A stretch of 64,000 nucleotides of DNA, taken from Pusillimonas noertemannii (GTDB lineage: Bacteria; Pseudomonadota; Gammaproteobacteria; Burkholderiales; Burkholderiaceae_B). The stretch covers positions 124,001 through 188,000 of the forward strand of contig NZ_QEKO01000005.1 of assembly GCF_003096595.1 (NCBI RefSeq), in the 5' to 3' direction. The notes beneath the pieces are model-generated. The model searched no databases. It saw only the letters and a program-made list of their open reading frames with translations, and was not told the DNA's origin. This document shows, in pieces, positions 30,341 through 40,179 of the stretch. The translations under genes were made by a program, and so were the position numbers. Position 1 is the stretch's first letter. Each line of letters opens with the position of its first letter.

Positions 30341-30368
30341 AAAAACCGCTATATTTATAGCGGTTTTT
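30341..30368. terminator. Bidirectional-type terminator between receptor and piuC
   Basis: A perfect 13-bp stem, AAAAACCGCTATA (30341-30353) and TATAGCGGTTTTT (30356-30368), with a two-base gap (a larger loop in practice). The U-tract is part of the stem. It lies 56 bases after the receptor stop and 27 bases before the piuC ATG, so piuC is either reached by read-through or has weak expression of its own. Confidence 0.85.
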
Positions 30369-30394
30369 CTTTATCTTCTACAAAGGTGGCCTCC

Positions 30395-31075
30395 ATGATG
30401 CTTAAGATTCCCGACGTGCTGACGCCCGAGCAGTTGGGCCAGTGCCGTCAGGCGCTCGAGCAGGCCGAGTGGGCCGATGGCCGCGAGACGGCCGGCTATG
30501 TGGCGGCCGAAGCCAAAAGCAACAGGCAGTTGCCGCTCGACCATCCGGTTGGGCGGCAGATTGGCGAGCTCATCCTCAATCGCCTCAGCAATAATCCCGC
30601 CTTCATCGCGGGGGCCCTTCCGCAGCGTGTGCTGCCGCCGCGCTTCAATCGCTACGAGGGCGGCGGCCAATACGGCGATCACATCGACAATGCCATCTTC
30701 GGCGTGCCCGGCTCGCCGCAGCGCGTGCGCAGCGACATTTCGGCGACCCTGTTCTTCAGCGAACCTGGCGAATACGAGGGTGGCGAGCTCATCGTGCAAG
30801 ACAGCTATGGCGCTCACACTGTCAAGCTGCCGGCCGGGCACATGGTGGTCTACCCCGGTTCCAGCCTGCATCGGGTTGCGCCGGTTACGCGGGGCGTGCG
30901 CCTTGCCGCCTTCTTCTGGATACAAAGCCTGGTGCGTGAAGACCACCGCCGCGCCATGTTGCTCGAGCTCGACAATGCGATACAGAGCGTGGCCAGGTCG
31001 CAGCCGGGACACGAATCCCTGCCTCGCCTCACGGGGGTGTACCACAACCTCATCCGCGAGTGGTCGGATACATGA
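30395..31075 (+). CDS. piuC: PiuC/YbiX-type Fe(II)/2-oxoglutarate PKHD hydroxylase
   Basis: 226 residues, the normal length of the YbiX/PiuC family. The iron ligands are complete: His96 and Asp98 ([10 protein letters not shown]) and His159 (SSLHRVAPV); Arg169 would bind 2-oxoglutarate. AGGTGG stands 5 bases before the first of two adjacent ATGs. No export signal, so it works in the cytoplasm. Homologues accompany catecholate receptors and respond to iron lack; their substrate is not established. The stop overlaps the next gene as ATGA, so a dehydrogenase is made from the same message. Confidence 0.92.
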   Translation: MMLKIPDVLTPEQLGQCRQALEQAEWADGRETAGYVAAEAKSNRQLPLDHPVGRQIGELILNRLSNNPAFIAGALPQRVLPPRFNRYEGGGQYGDHIDNAIFGVPGSPQRVRSDISATLFFSEPGEYEGGELIVQDSYGAHTVKLPAGHMVVYPGSSLHRVAPVTRGVRLAAFFWIQSLVREDHRRAMLLELDNAIQSVARSQPGHESLPRLTGVYHNLIREWSDT

Positions 31076-32190
31076 ACAAACCTTTGCCGCCCCTGGCACA
31101 GATTCCGCCGCAGATCGCCGCGGTGGCCGATTACGAGCCCTATGCCCGGCAACGCATGACAGAGGCCGCCTGGGCCTACCTGGATGGCGCGTCGGGCGAC
31201 GAGCTGACATGCGCCGAGAACCGCGCCGCGTTCGGCCGCATTCGCCTGCGGCAGCGTGTGCTGGCCGACATGCGCCAGGCCCACACCCGGGTCGAGCTGC
31301 TGGGTCATGTCTGGCAGCATCCCATCATGCTGGCCCCGGTGGCCTTTCAGAAACTGGCTCATCCCCAGGGCGAGCAGGCCTCTTGCCTGGCCGCCTGCGC
31401 AATGGGCGCGGGCATGGTGGTGGGCACGCAGGCCAGTGTATCGCTGGAAGCGCTGGCGGGCGTGGCTGCAAGCGCCAATGCGCCGCTGTGGTTCCAGCTA
31501 TATATACAGCCCGACCGCGATTTCACCCTGGCGCTTGTCCGGCGCGCCGAACAGGCGGGGTACAAGGCCCTGGTGCTGACGGTCGACGCACCGGTCAACG
31601 GCGTGCGCAACCGCGAACAGAGGACGGGTTTTGCCTTGCCCGCCGGCATACAGGCGGTAAACCTGCAGGGCATGAAGCCTGTTGCGGCACATACGGCCCA
31701 GGCGGGTGCCAGTCCCTTGTTCGGCGATGGCCTGTTGAACGAGGCGCCTCGCTGGACCGACCTGCGCTGGCTGGTCGACTCCACGAGCCTGCCGGTCGTG
31801 GTCAAGGGCATCATGGACCCGGACGACGCCAGGCTTGCCCTGGAACATGGCGCGGCAGGCATCATTGTCTCCAACCATGGCGGCCGTACGCTCGACGGCC
31901 TGCCCGCCACCATAGAGGTCTTGCCCGAGGTGGCCAATGCCGTGGGTGATCGGGTCCCCGTGTTGCTCGACGGCGGCATACGTCGGGGCACCGACGTGTT
32001 CAAGGCGCTGGCGCTGGGCGCGCGTGCCGTGCTCGTCGGACGCCCCTATGTTCACGGCCTGGCGGCGGCAGGGGCGGCGGGCGTGGTGCATGTGCTGCAC
32101 ATGCTGCGCACCGAACTCGAGATCGCCATGGCGCTGGCGGGCACCCCCACGCTGGCCGACATCGATCGCTCGGCGCTGTGGCAGTCATGA
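31072..32190 (+). CDS. FMN-dependent 2-hydroxy-acid dehydrogenase/oxidase
   Basis: 372 residues from the ATG at 31072 inside the piuC stop (ATGA overlap). The TIM-barrel family of lactate dehydrogenase LldD, glycolate oxidase and lactate monooxygenase: catalytic His269 and substrate Arg272 ([10 protein letters not shown]), FMN-phosphate loop [18 protein letters not shown], and Lys245 (VVKGIMDP). The N-terminal membrane-binding loop between strand 4 and helix 4 is short, so a soluble enzyme is likely. The exact hydroxy acid is unknown. Coupling to an iron-responsive hydroxylase suggests an iron-linked task, possibly on a siderophore-derived hydroxy acid; this is speculation. Confidence 0.88.
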   Translation: MNKPLPPLAQIPPQIAAVADYEPYARQRMTEAAWAYLDGASGDELTCAENRAAFGRIRLRQRVLADMRQAHTRVELLGHVWQHPIMLAPVAFQKLAHPQGEQASCLAACAMGAGMVVGTQASVSLEALAGVAASANAPLWFQLYIQPDRDFTLALVRRAEQAGYKALVLTVDAPVNGVRNREQRTGFALPAGIQAVNLQGMKPVAAHTAQAGASPLFGDGLLNEAPRWTDLRWLVDSTSLPVVVKGIMDPDDARLALEHGAAGIIVSNHGGRTLDGLPATIEVLPEVANAVGDRVPVLLDGGIRRGTDVFKALALGARAVLVGRPYVHGLAAAGAAGVVHVLHMLRTELEIAMALAGTPTLADIDRSALWQS

Positions 32191-32275
32191 ACTTCGCGGC
32201 GCAGGCCATGCCCTCGGGGCCGCGAACCCGATCTTCTCGTAGCGGCAGGCCGTCCACGGGCGGGCCTCTGAAGCC

Positions 32276-33610
32276 ATGACCGACGCGGTCGAGCTGGACA
32301 TCCAGTCCCTGGACGGGCGGGCGCGCGGAGTCGCCCTGCGCGAGGGCAAGCGATTCTTCATCGAAGGCGCGTTGCCGGGCGAGCGGGTACGGGCGGCCAT
32401 AGAGCGCGACGAGCCTAATTACGCGGTGGGCGGTGTCCGGACCGTGCTGCGGGCGTCTTCCCAGCGGGTCGCGCCGCGCTGTCCGCATTTCGGCGTTTGC
32501 GGCGGATGCGTGCTGCAGCACGCCGATGCGGCGGCCCAGATTGCGTTCAAGCAGCGTGAACTGGAAGAGGCGTTGCGGCGCGGCGGCTTGACGCCGGCGT
32601 GCATGCTGCCGCCGTTGCATGGGCCCGATTGGGCCTATCGGCACAGGGCGCGCCTGGCCCTGCGCTTCATCCCCGCGCGGGGCGGGGTGCTGTTGGGTTT
32701 TCATGAGCGCAAGAGCAGTTTCGTGGCCGACATTCGCGTGTGCCATGTCTTGCCCGCGGCCGTCTCCGATCTGCTCGAGCCCTTGCATGGACTGGTGGCG
32801 GGTTTGTCCATTCCGCATAGAATCCCGCAGATCGAGGTCGCGGCGGGGGACGACGGGGCCGTCGTACTGGTGCTGCGCCATCTGCTTCCGCTTGGCGATG
32901 ACGATCTCGACCAGCTGCGTCTGTTCGCCGCCCGGCACGGCGTAGCGTGGTGGCTGCAACCCGGCGGGCCGGAGACGGCCGCTCCGCTCGATGCGGCGAT
33001 GGGGGGTGGCGACGGCGCGATGCGGGACGAACTGGTTTACGGCCTGCCGCGCTTCGGCCTGGCCATGCGGTTTCGGCCCACCGATTTCATACAGTCGAAT
33101 CTTGCCGCCAACCGCGCGCTGGTGTCGCGGGCGCTCGACCTGCTCGAGGCGGGGCCGGACGACCGGGTGCTGGACCTGTTCTGCGGCCTGGGCAATTTCA
33201 CCTTGCCGCTCGCCACCGAGGCAAAAGAGGTGCTTGGCGTCGAAGGCAGCGCCGGGCTGCTCGAGCGGGCTCGGCGGGCCGCCGCCGACAACGGCCTTCT
33301 GGCGCGGACCCGCTTTGCCTGCGTCGATCTGTTCAAGGTCGATGCCGGCTGGCTGCGAGCACAGGGCCGCTTCGACCTGATGCTGCTGGATCCGCCGCGC
33401 GAGGGCGCCCGCGCCGTGGCCGAGGCGCTGGCCGCACTTGCCCCGGCAGAAAGGCCCCGCCGTATCGTGTATGTCTCGTGCAACCCCTCTACGCTGGCGC
33501 GCGACGCGGCCATCATGGCGCACCGGGGCGGCTACCGCCTGAAGGCCTGTGGCGTGGTCAATATGTTTCCCCATACGGCCCATGTCGAATCGGTCAGCGT
33601 GCTGGAGTAG
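32276..33610 (+). CDS. rlmD: 23S rRNA (uracil-1939-C5)-methyltransferase RlmD
   Basis: 444 residues. An N-terminal TRAM-type OB fold (about 1-60) precedes the [4Fe-4S] cysteines Cys69, Cys75, Cys78 (CPHFGVCGGC) and the later one in IRVCHVLP. The C-terminal methyltransferase domain has motif I LDLFCGLGNFTLPLA, the DPPREGA motif and the nucleophile in VYVSCNPSTLARD. These features fit RlmD (RumA) rather than TrmA, which lacks the cluster. Modifies ribosomal RNA in the cytoplasm. It is 85 bases after the dehydrogenase gene; whether it shares the transcript is unclear. Confidence 0.93.
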   Translation: MTDAVELDIQSLDGRARGVALREGKRFFIEGALPGERVRAAIERDEPNYAVGGVRTVLRASSQRVAPRCPHFGVCGGCVLQHADAAAQIAFKQRELEEALRRGGLTPACMLPPLHGPDWAYRHRARLALRFIPARGGVLLGFHERKSSFVADIRVCHVLPAAVSDLLEPLHGLVAGLSIPHRIPQIEVAAGDDGAVVLVLRHLLPLGDDDLDQLRLFAARHGVAWWLQPGGPETAAPLDAAMGGGDGAMRDELVYGLPRFGLAMRFRPTDFIQSNLAANRALVSRALDLLEAGPDDRVLDLFCGLGNFTLPLATEAKEVLGVEGSAGLLERARRAAADNGLLARTRFACVDLFKVDAGWLRAQGRFDLMLLDPPREGARAVAEALAALAPAERPRRIVYVSCNPSTLARDAAIMAHRGGYRLKACGVVNMFPHTAHVESVSVLE

Positions 33611-33903
33611 CCGCTTCAGTCTCACCGACTACGGGTTTCAAGGATATAGCCCCGCATTGCATGCAATGAAGGCGCTTCGTTGCAAGCCGGAAACGGGCTT
33701 CGCCAAATCGACAACGGTCGATACAGCTTATAAACCTCCATATTTTTCTTATAAGGCCCTTTTTTCATGCGGCTTTTGAAACCTTTTGTCTTGTCTTGAG
33801 CGTGATGCTGGAATAAATTTTCCATAGCTAGGGAGAAACGCTTATTGTGGGTCGCATTTCTCGTTGCATACAATTGCCGGACCTCAACACAGGAAGTACA
33901 TTC

Positions 33904-35064
33904 ATGTCATTGCTCAAACATTGCAAGTTGGCCCTTATTGCCGGCGCCCTGGCGGCAGCCTCGGGCGTTCACGCCGAAGAAGTCGTCAAGGTAGGCTTGA
34001 TCACCGCGCTTACGGGCCCCTTCGCAGAATTTGGCCAGCAGATGCAGGCGGGCGTCAAAGCCTACCAGGCCATGCACGGCGACACGGTCGCCGGAAAGCG
34101 GGTCGAGGTCATCTTCAAGGACACGGGCGGCGCCAACCCCGAGGTGGCCAAGCGCCATGCCCAGGAACTGGTGGTGCGTGAAAAGGCCGACTTCCTGGCG
34201 GGATTCGTGTTTACCCCCAGCGCATTGGCCGCGGCGCCCGTCGCCACCCAGGCCAAGGTGCCCATGGTGGTCATGAACGCGGCCGGCGAGAACCTGCCTT
34301 CGCGCTCGCCCTATATGGTGCGCACTTCGTTTGAGGTCACCACCACCGTGCCGCCCATCGCCAAGTGGGCCTATCGCGAAGGGGCGCGCACCGCCTATGT
34401 CATCGCGGCCGACTACGCGCCGGGCCTGGACGCCGAAAAAGCCTTCATCAAGGCGTTCGAAGCCGAGGGCGGCAAGATCGTGGGCACGGTCCGCACCCCC
34501 ATCGTCACGGTCGATTTCTCGCCCTACATCATGCGCGTCAAAGACGCCAAGCCCGACGTGGTGTTCGCCTTCGTCAACGGCGGCGACGTGGCGCCCGCCC
34601 TTCTCAAAGAGTTCCGCGCCCGCAAGCTCGAGGCCGACGGCATCAAGCTGATCGGCACCGGCGACATCGTCGACGAGCCCATTGTCGACGTCATCGGCGA
34701 AAATGGCGTGGGCGTGGTCACCGTCTATCCTTATTCCATGCATCACGATTCCGATCTCAACCGCCAGTTCGTCGAGCAGTTCCAAAAGCTGCGCGGCAAG
34801 AACGCGCGTCCGGCCATCATGGCCACGGCCGCCTACGACGGCATGGCCGCCATCTACGAGGCACTCAAGAAAACCCAGGGCGATACCGACGGCGCCAAGC
34901 TCATCGAGGCCTTCAAGGGGCTCGAGCTTGAAAGCCCGCGCGGCCACATGCGCATCGATCCCGAAACGCGCGACGTGGTGCAGAACCAGTACATCCGCCG
35001 TTTCGAAAAAGTCGACGGCGCATACGCCAACGTAGAGTTCGAGACCTTCGAGGCCGGCAAGTAA
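33904..35064 (+). CDS. Orphan Liv-type ABC substrate-binding protein
   Basis: 386 residues from the ATG at 33904 (AGGAAG upstream). Signal peptide about 1-25 (ending SGVHAEE), then a type I periplasmic-binding fold of the LivJ/LivK/AmiC family (VGLITALTGPFAEFGQQMQAGV at the mature start, seen as positions 28-49; later DTGGANPEVAKRHAQELV). Such proteins bind branched amino acids, amides or aromatic acids. No LivHMGF permease is adjacent. The stop codon shares one base with the start of an amidase gene (TAATG), so an amide ligand is a reasonable guess. The 293 bases upstream are AT-richer than the surroundings and contain no gene. Confidence 0.88.
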   Translation: MSLLKHCKLALIAGALAAASGVHAEEVVKVGLITALTGPFAEFGQQMQAGVKAYQAMHGDTVAGKRVEVIFKDTGGANPEVAKRHAQELVVREKADFLAGFVFTPSALAAAPVATQAKVPMVVMNAAGENLPSRSPYMVRTSFEVTTTVPPIAKWAYREGARTAYVIAADYAPGLDAEKAFIKAFEAEGGKIVGTVRTPIVTVDFSPYIMRVKDAKPDVVFAFVNGGDVAPALLKEFRARKLEADGIKLIGTGDIVDEPIVDVIGENGVGVVTVYPYSMHHDSDLNRQFVEQFQKLRGKNARPAIMATAAYDGMAAIYEALKKTQGDTDGAKLIEAFKGLELESPRGHMRIDPETRDVVQNQYIRRFEKVDGAYANVEFETFEAGK

Positions 35065-36461
35065 TGGGCGGGGTCGATCCCGTGGCGGCTCGCAGCGAAT
35101 TGCTCGGCCTGGGCTGCGCCCAGCTGGCGCGGGCATTTCGCGACGAGGTCTGCACGCCCGTAGACGTGCTTCAGGCCCTCAGGTCGGCCATCGAAGAGGG
35201 CGATTCAACCATTAACGCATTCTGCCATCTCGATTGGGAACATGCGTTCGAGGCCGCGCGCGAGTCCGCCCTGCGCTATCAGGCGGGCACGCCGCTGGGT
35301 CCGCTCGATGGCGTGCCGGTGTCGGTCAAAGACCTTTCCGATGTACGCGGCTGGCCCACGCGCCGGGGCTCCCTCGTGTTGGCCGATGCCGGGCCCGCTG
35401 CCGACGATGCGCCGGGCGTGGCGCCCCTGCGGCGGGGCGGGGCCGTGCTGTTCGGCAAAACCACCACCACCGAGTTCGGCTGGACCATACGTTCCGATAA
35501 CCCCCTGCACGGCCTTACGCGCAACCCGCTTGATCCGGCGCGCTCGGCGGGCGGCTCCAGCAGCGGCGCCGCCGCGCACGTGGCGGCGGGCTGGGGCCCG
35601 CTGGCTCTGGGCAGCGACGCGGGCGGTTCAGTGCGCCTTCCCGCCTCTTACTGCGGGCTGGTGGGCTTCAAGCCTACGTTCGGTGCCATACCCATGGTGC
35701 CGTCCAGCGCTTTCGCCGATTTTGCCCATCTGGGGCCGCTGGCCCGTTCGGTCGAAGACTGCCGCATTGCCATGGAAGTACTGGCGCATGCCGATCCGGT
35801 CGACCTGGCGTCCACCTTTCCGCGCAGGCAGGGTGAATCGAATCGCCCCTTGCGGTTCGGATGGTCGTTGCTGCTGGGTTCCAGTATTGAACCCAGCAAA
35901 GAAGTCGCCGCCGCCTTCCATTCCAGCCTCGATCTGCTGCGCGCCGCCGGCCACGAAGTCCATGAAGTCGATGCGCGTTCGCAAGATTGCGCCGACGCCA
36001 TGTGGCAGATATGGCGCTCGCGCATGGTCGAGTCTTTTATGGACTGGCCGGAATCACAGCGGCTCAAGCTGGGCCTGGGCCTGCAGCAGCTGTATGGCGA
36101 GGGCAAGGCCATGAGCATCGCCGACCTGTCCGCGGCGCGCAACCGCCTGCGCACGATGCAGGTCGACCTGGGCCGCGTGTTCAACGACGTCGACATCCTG
36201 CTTACGCCCATGGCTCCGGGCCCCGCGCCCATCGCGCTCGAGCCCGGGCAGGCCAACCAGGCCCCGGCCCAGAACTGGTTCCAGCAAAGCGGTGGTTATA
36301 CCTACCCCTTCAACATCACGGGCCAGCCGGCGCTTAGCCTGCCGATGGGCCGCTGTTCGCAGGGCCTGCCTCTGGGGTTGCAGATTGTCGGGCACAAGTT
36401 TCACGATGCCCGGGTTCTTGAAACAGGGGCCAGGCTCGAGGCCTTGCTGCGGTCGGCGTAG
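35064..36461 (+). CDS. Amidase-signature family hydrolase
   Basis: 465 residues. The Ser-cisSer-Lys triad is present: Lys89 (VPVSVKDL), the Ser run in AGGSSSGAAA (165-167) and nucleophile Ser189 (GSDAGGSVRLPA). Length is normal for amidases of the GatA/AtzF-like family; it lacks the GatB partner nearby, so it is a free-standing amidase and not the tRNA amidotransferase. No signal peptide, so cytoplasmic. Translationally coupled to the binding-protein gene before it (1-base overlap) and convergent with the peptide ABC operon, 12 bases away. Confidence 0.9.
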   Translation: MGGVDPVAARSELLGLGCAQLARAFRDEVCTPVDVLQALRSAIEEGDSTINAFCHLDWEHAFEAARESALRYQAGTPLGPLDGVPVSVKDLSDVRGWPTRRGSLVLADAGPAADDAPGVAPLRRGGAVLFGKTTTTEFGWTIRSDNPLHGLTRNPLDPARSAGGSSSGAAAHVAAGWGPLALGSDAGGSVRLPASYCGLVGFKPTFGAIPMVPSSAFADFAHLGPLARSVEDCRIAMEVLAHADPVDLASTFPRRQGESNRPLRFGWSLLLGSSIEPSKEVAAAFHSSLDLLRAAGHEVHEVDARSQDCADAMWQIWRSRMVESFMDWPESQRLKLGLGLQQLYGEGKAMSIADLSAARNRLRTMQVDLGRVFNDVDILLTPMAPGPAPIALEPGQANQAPAQNWFQQSGGYTYPFNITGQPALSLPMGRCSQGLPLGLQIVGHKFHDARVLETGARLEALLRSA

Positions 36462-36473
36462 CGCTTTACAGCG

Positions 36474-37301
36474 TTATGCCGGGGCCACGGCGGCCCGGTC
36501 GAACCACGAGTCGTCGACCTCGGGCAGGGGAATGGCGTCGATAAGCTGCCGGGTTACCGCGCTTTGCGGCGAGTCGAACACCTGATCGCATGGCCCGGCT
36601 TCGACAATGGAGCCGCGGTCGAGCACGATGACCGCATCGCACAGGCTGCGTATCACAGACAAGTCGTGGCTGATGAAGGCGATGGTCAGGTTCATGTCGG
36701 CGGCCAGCTCTTTCAGCAGGGCCAGCACCCGGGCCTGCGACGACACGTCCAGCCCCGAGACGACCTCGTCGGCCAGGATGAAGGCGGGCTCCAGCGCGAC
36801 GGCCCGGGCAATGCCAACGCGCTGGCGCTGGCCGCCAGACAGCTCGTGCGGATAGCGCCTGGCGAAATCGCCCGGCAGCCCGACACGTTCAAGCGCTTCG
36901 TGGGCGCGGCGCCGGGCATTGCCGACGCCATAGCGCTCCAGCGGCGTAGCCACGATATGGCCGACGGTATGGCGCAGGTTCAGCGACGACAGAGGGTCCT
37001 GGAAGATCATCTGCAGGTCGCGGCGCAGCGGTTTGAGCGCCGGTTCGTCCAGCCTGCCGATGTCCTGTCCCTTGAACACCACGCGCCCCGACGTGGGGGT
37101 CAGCAGCCGAACCAGCACGCGCCCCAGCGTGGTCTTGCCCGAACCGCTTTCACCCACGATGCCCGTGATGGCGCCTTGGGCAAGATCGAAGGAGACGTGC
37201 TTGAGGATCTCGATGCGGCGCGCGCGCCCCAGCAGGGGCTTGCGCGACATGTCGGGCAGGGTCAGGCCCAGGTCGGAAATCTGGAAAAGCGGCGCGCTCA
37301 T
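36474..37301 (-). CDS. Dipeptide/oligopeptide ABC ATP-binding protein (DppF/OppF type)
   Basis: 275 residues with Walker A GESGSGKT (50-57), Q-loop MIFQDPLSSLN, signature [10 protein letters not shown], Walker B FILADEVVSGLD and the H-loop ISHDLS. The usual C-terminal oligopeptide (OppF-type) extension is short. Second ATPase of the importer; its ATG overlaps the stop of the first ATPase gene by 4 bases. Last gene of the operon. Confidence 0.92.
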   Translation of the reverse strand: MSAPLFQISDLGLTLPDMSRKPLLGRARRIEILKHVSFDLAQGAITGIVGESGSGKTTLGRVLVRLLTPTSGRVVFKGQDIGRLDEPALKPLRRDLQMIFQDPLSSLNLRHTVGHIVATPLERYGVGNARRRAHEALERVGLPGDFARRYPHELSGGQRQRVGIARAVALEPAFILADEVVSGLDVSSQARVLALLKELAADMNLTIAFISHDLSVIRSLCDAVIVLDRGSIVEAGPCDQVFDSPQSAVTRQLIDAIPLPEVDDSWFDRAAVAPA

Positions 37302-38218
37302 GCGGCTGTCCTTGTGGCGCCGGCGGTATTGGCATCGCCCCGAGCCACTTCTTGCCGGAGCCGGGCCACGAGCTCGTCGGGAACCGGACGCAGGGGCTCG
37401 TGCGGATGTGTGTAGCGCGGTGTGGCGGCGATGAGCGCGCGCGTGTAGGGATGGCCGGGCTGGGCCAGCAACTGCGCCGTGGGGGCGTCTTCCATCACCT
37501 TGCCGTCGAACAGTACCGTGACGGTCTGGCTGACCTTGGCCACTACGCCCATGTCGTGGGTAACGAACAGCACCGCCGTGCCGGTCTCGGCCTGCAGTTC
37601 ACGTATGAGCTGCAGGATCTGCTTCTGCACCGTGACGTCGAGGGCGGTGGTGGGTTCGTCGGCGACGATCAGGCTGGGGCGCGGCGCGAACGCGGCGGCG
37701 ATCAGCACGCGCTGGCGCATGCCGCCCGACAGTTCGTGGGGATAGGCGGCCATTACCCGGGCGGGGTCGCGTATGTACACCCGATCAAGCAGTTCCAGCG
37801 CCCGGGCGTGCGCATCGCGAGAACTCCATCCCAGGCGGCGTACCAGGCGGTCGGTGATCTGCCCGCCGATGCGCCGCGAAGGGTTCAGGGCGGTAAGAGG
37901 GTCTTGGGGAATGAGCGAGGCCACGCTCGCCACGGTCTGGCGGCGGGCAGCAGGGCTGAGTGCTTCCAGCGATGCGCCCTGTAGCCTGATGCTGCCCGAG
38001 GCCTGCTCTATGCCGCGCGGCAGCACGCCCAGCACCGCCTTGCCTATCATGCTTTTTCCGGCGCCGCTTTCACCGACCAGTGCGCGCACTTCGCCGGGCT
38101 GCACCGTAAGCGAGACGGCCCGCAGCAGGGCGGGGCCGCCGCGCACCGCGACGTTCAGTCCTTCCACCTGCAGGGTGGGGGCGGAAGCGTCGACAGGGGG
38201 ATTGTGGTGTCGGCTCAT
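37298..38218 (-). CDS. Dipeptide/oligopeptide ABC ATP-binding protein (DppD/OppD type)
   Basis: 306 residues: Walker A GESGAGKS (49-56), Q-loop [12 protein letters not shown], signature LSGGMRQRV, Walker [14 protein letters not shown]-loop VTHDMGV, and the OppD-type C-terminal tail ([19 protein letters not shown]). Pairs with the DppF-like ATPase encoded downstream. Seven bases follow the permease gene before it. Confidence 0.92.
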   Translation of the reverse strand: MSRHHNPPVDASAPTLQVEGLNVAVRGGPALLRAVSLTVQPGEVRALVGESGAGKSMIGKAVLGVLPRGIEQASGSIRLQGASLEALSPAARRQTVASVASLIPQDPLTALNPSRRIGGQITDRLVRRLGWSSRDAHARALELLDRVYIRDPARVMAAYPHELSGGMRQRVLIAAAFAPRPSLIVADEPTTALDVTVQKQILQLIRELQAETGTAVLFVTHDMGVVAKVSQTVTVLFDGKVMEDAPTAQLLAQPGHPYTRALIAATPRYTHPHEPLRPVPDELVARLRQEVARGDANTAGATRTAA

Positions 38219-38225
38219 GGCTGCC

Positions 38226-39101
38226 TCATCGCATAAGCGGGTCGAACCGCGCCTTCAGGCCCTCGCCCAGCTGGCTGAATGCGAGGACCGTAAGAAACAG
38301 CACCACCAGCGGAGCGGCCAGGACCCACCAGCTGAAGTGGATGGAAGCGCGGCCCTCGGCGATCATGCCGCCCCAGGTGGGCATGTCGGAAGAAATCGAC
38401 AGGTTCACGAAGCTGAGTATGGCTTCGACGATGACGGCCACGCCCATTTCAAGAGCCAGCAGGGCCACGATGGTGGGCAGCACGTTGGGCAGCACTTCGC
38501 CCGCCAGGATGGCCAGGCGCGAAGCGCCGCCGATGCGGGCCGAATGCACGTAGTCCATGCGCGACTGCACCAGGGTTTCGGCGCGCACCACGCGCGCGAA
38601 GCGCGTCCAGTCGATGATGGCGATGGCAAGAATGACGGAAGTAAGGCCTGTACCCAGCACGGCCACCAGCAGTATGGAAAACAGCACCGGCGGAAAAGCC
38701 ATCCAGACGTCGACCAGGCGCGAGACGATGCGGTCGACCCAGCCTCCGAAGTAGCCGGCCAGCAGGCCCAGCACCGAGCCGGCCAGGCAGGCGGCGCTGG
38801 CCGCGATCAGCGCGACGGTGAGGGCGATGCGCGCGCCGAAGATCAGGCGCGAGAGCACATCGCGGCCCAGGCTGTCGGTGCCCAGCAGAAAGCCCGGCTC
38901 GGCGCCGCTCAGGCCCATGGGCGGCAGGCGCTCGAGCATGAGGTCTTGCGCCAGCGGGTCGTGCGGTGCGATAAGAGGGGCGAACACGGCCGCCACGACC
39001 AACAGCAGCAGCCATGCGGCGGACAGCCACAGGCGCAGGTTGCGCCGCCGGGCGCGGGCGCGCGGTTGGGTGTGCGAGCCGGAGACGGTGGCTTCAGCCA
39101 T
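38226..39101 (-). CDS. Dipeptide/oligopeptide ABC permease (DppC type)
   Basis: 291 residues. One N-terminal helix after a basic segment, the DppC-type periplasmic block (APHDPLAQDLMLERLPPMG-like, about 50-68; then FLLGTDSLGRDVLSRLIFGAR in part), and five more helices with the EAA loop (VHSARIGGASRLAILAGEVLPNV region). Its ATG overlaps the end of the DppB-type gene by 8 bases. Confidence 0.92.
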   Translation of the reverse strand: MAEATVSGSHTQPRARARRRNLRLWLSAAWLLLLVVAAVFAPLIAPHDPLAQDLMLERLPPMGLSGAEPGFLLGTDSLGRDVLSRLIFGARIALTVALIAASAACLAGSVLGLLAGYFGGWVDRIVSRLVDVWMAFPPVLFSILLVAVLGTGLTSVILAIAIIDWTRFARVVRAETLVQSRMDYVHSARIGGASRLAILAGEVLPNVLPTIVALLALEMGVAVIVEAILSFVNLSISSDMPTWGGMIAEGRASIHFSWWVLAAPLVVLFLTVLAFSQLGEGLKARFDPLMR

Positions 39102-40098
39102 GGCGCAGCCTCGGATTCAGGAAGGTGTAGGCCAGGTCGACCGCCAGGTTGATCAATATGAACAGGCCCGCGAAGGTGAGCACGATGCCCTGGATGAGGG
39201 GCAGGTCGCGGTTGATGACGGCGTCGATGGCCATGTTGCCCAGGCCTTCGTAGGCGAAAAGCCGTTCGACGATGACGGTGCCGCCGATGAGGAAGGTGAA
39301 CTGCACCCCGATGAGGGTGAGCGTGGGCAGGGCGGCGTTGCGCAGGGCCTCGCGCAGGATGACCTGGGTTTCGGTAAAGCCGCGCACCCGGGCCAGCACC
39401 GCATAGTCGAGCTCGAGCACCTCTTTGAGCCCTTGCTTGAGCAACTGCGAGATGATGGCCGCCAGCGGAAGCGCCAGCGCCAGGGCCGGCATGATCATGT
39501 GGGCCAGCAGGTCGGCCACCAGGTCCCAGCGCAGGCGCAGCAGGCCCTCGATCAGGTAGAACTGGGTGACGAAGGGCAGGTCGAGGTGCGGCGAGACGCG
39601 TCCTGAAATATGCAGCACCGGCCACATTACGCCGAACACCAGAATAAGCAGCAGGCCCCACAGGAAGTCGGGTATTGAAAGCGTGATGCCATTGAAAAGG
39701 TCGACGCCGGCCTCCTGGCCGCGGCCGCGTTCGCGCGCACCCAGGACGGCGGTGGCGCCACCCAGCGCGACAGCGATAAGCAGCGCCAGCAGCGAGAGCT
39801 CGAGGGTGGCGGGCAGGCGGTCAAGCACCAGTTCGGAAACGGGCTGGCGCAGCGTGATGGAGGTACCGAAGTCGCCCTGCAGCGCATTGCCGGCCCAGAT
39901 GACGAACTGCTGGAACAGGGATTTGTCCAGCCCGTACATGGCCGTAAGCTGCGCGATGTCGTCTTGGGTGGCGCCCGGCGGCAGCATCATGGCGATGGGA
40001 TTGCCCGGCGCCACGCGTATCAGCACGAACACGACGATGGCCACGCCGATCAGCGTCAGCACCATCGAGGCAAGCCTGGCAAGAATGGGTTTCAGCAT
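39094..40098 (-). CDS. Dipeptide/oligopeptide ABC permease (DppB type)
   Basis: 334 residues, six membrane helices. The N-terminal helix with FVLIRVAPGNPI and the EAA-type loop YAVLARVRGFTETQVILREAL are characteristic of DppB/OppB. Forms the membrane channel with the DppC-type permease. Follows the binding-protein gene after 81 bases that hold a strong hairpin. Confidence 0.93.
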   Translation of the reverse strand: MLKPILARLASMVLTLIGVAIVVFVLIRVAPGNPIAMMLPPGATQDDIAQLTAMYGLDKSLFQQFVIWAGNALQGDFGTSITLRQPVSELVLDRLPATLELSLLALLIAVALGGATAVLGARERGRGQEAGVDLFNGITLSIPDFLWGLLLILVFGVMWPVLHISGRVSPHLDLPFVTQFYLIEGLLRLRWDLVADLLAHMIMPALALALPLAAIISQLLKQGLKEVLELDYAVLARVRGFTETQVILREALRNAALPTLTLIGVQFTFLIGGTVIVERLFAYEGLGNMAIDAVINRDLPLIQGIVLTFAGLFILINLAVDLAYTFLNPRLRHG

Positions 40099-40120
40099 TG
40101 ATGCTACGTTGTGTTGCGGC

Positions 40121-40145
40121 GGGGCGGCCCTGTGCCGGCCGCCCC
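40121..40145 (-). other. Intercistronic hairpin between binding protein and permease genes
   Basis: A perfect 9-bp stem GGGGCGGCC/GGCCGCCCC (40121-40129, 40137-40145) with a 7-base loop and no T-run. Placed directly after the binding-protein gene, it fits the known pattern in which a 3' hairpin protects the upstream message so that binding protein exceeds permease. Structure seen, role inferred. Confidence 0.6.
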
Positions 40146-40179
40146 GGAAGTGGGCGAAGGGAAGGAGGCGCTGGGTAGC

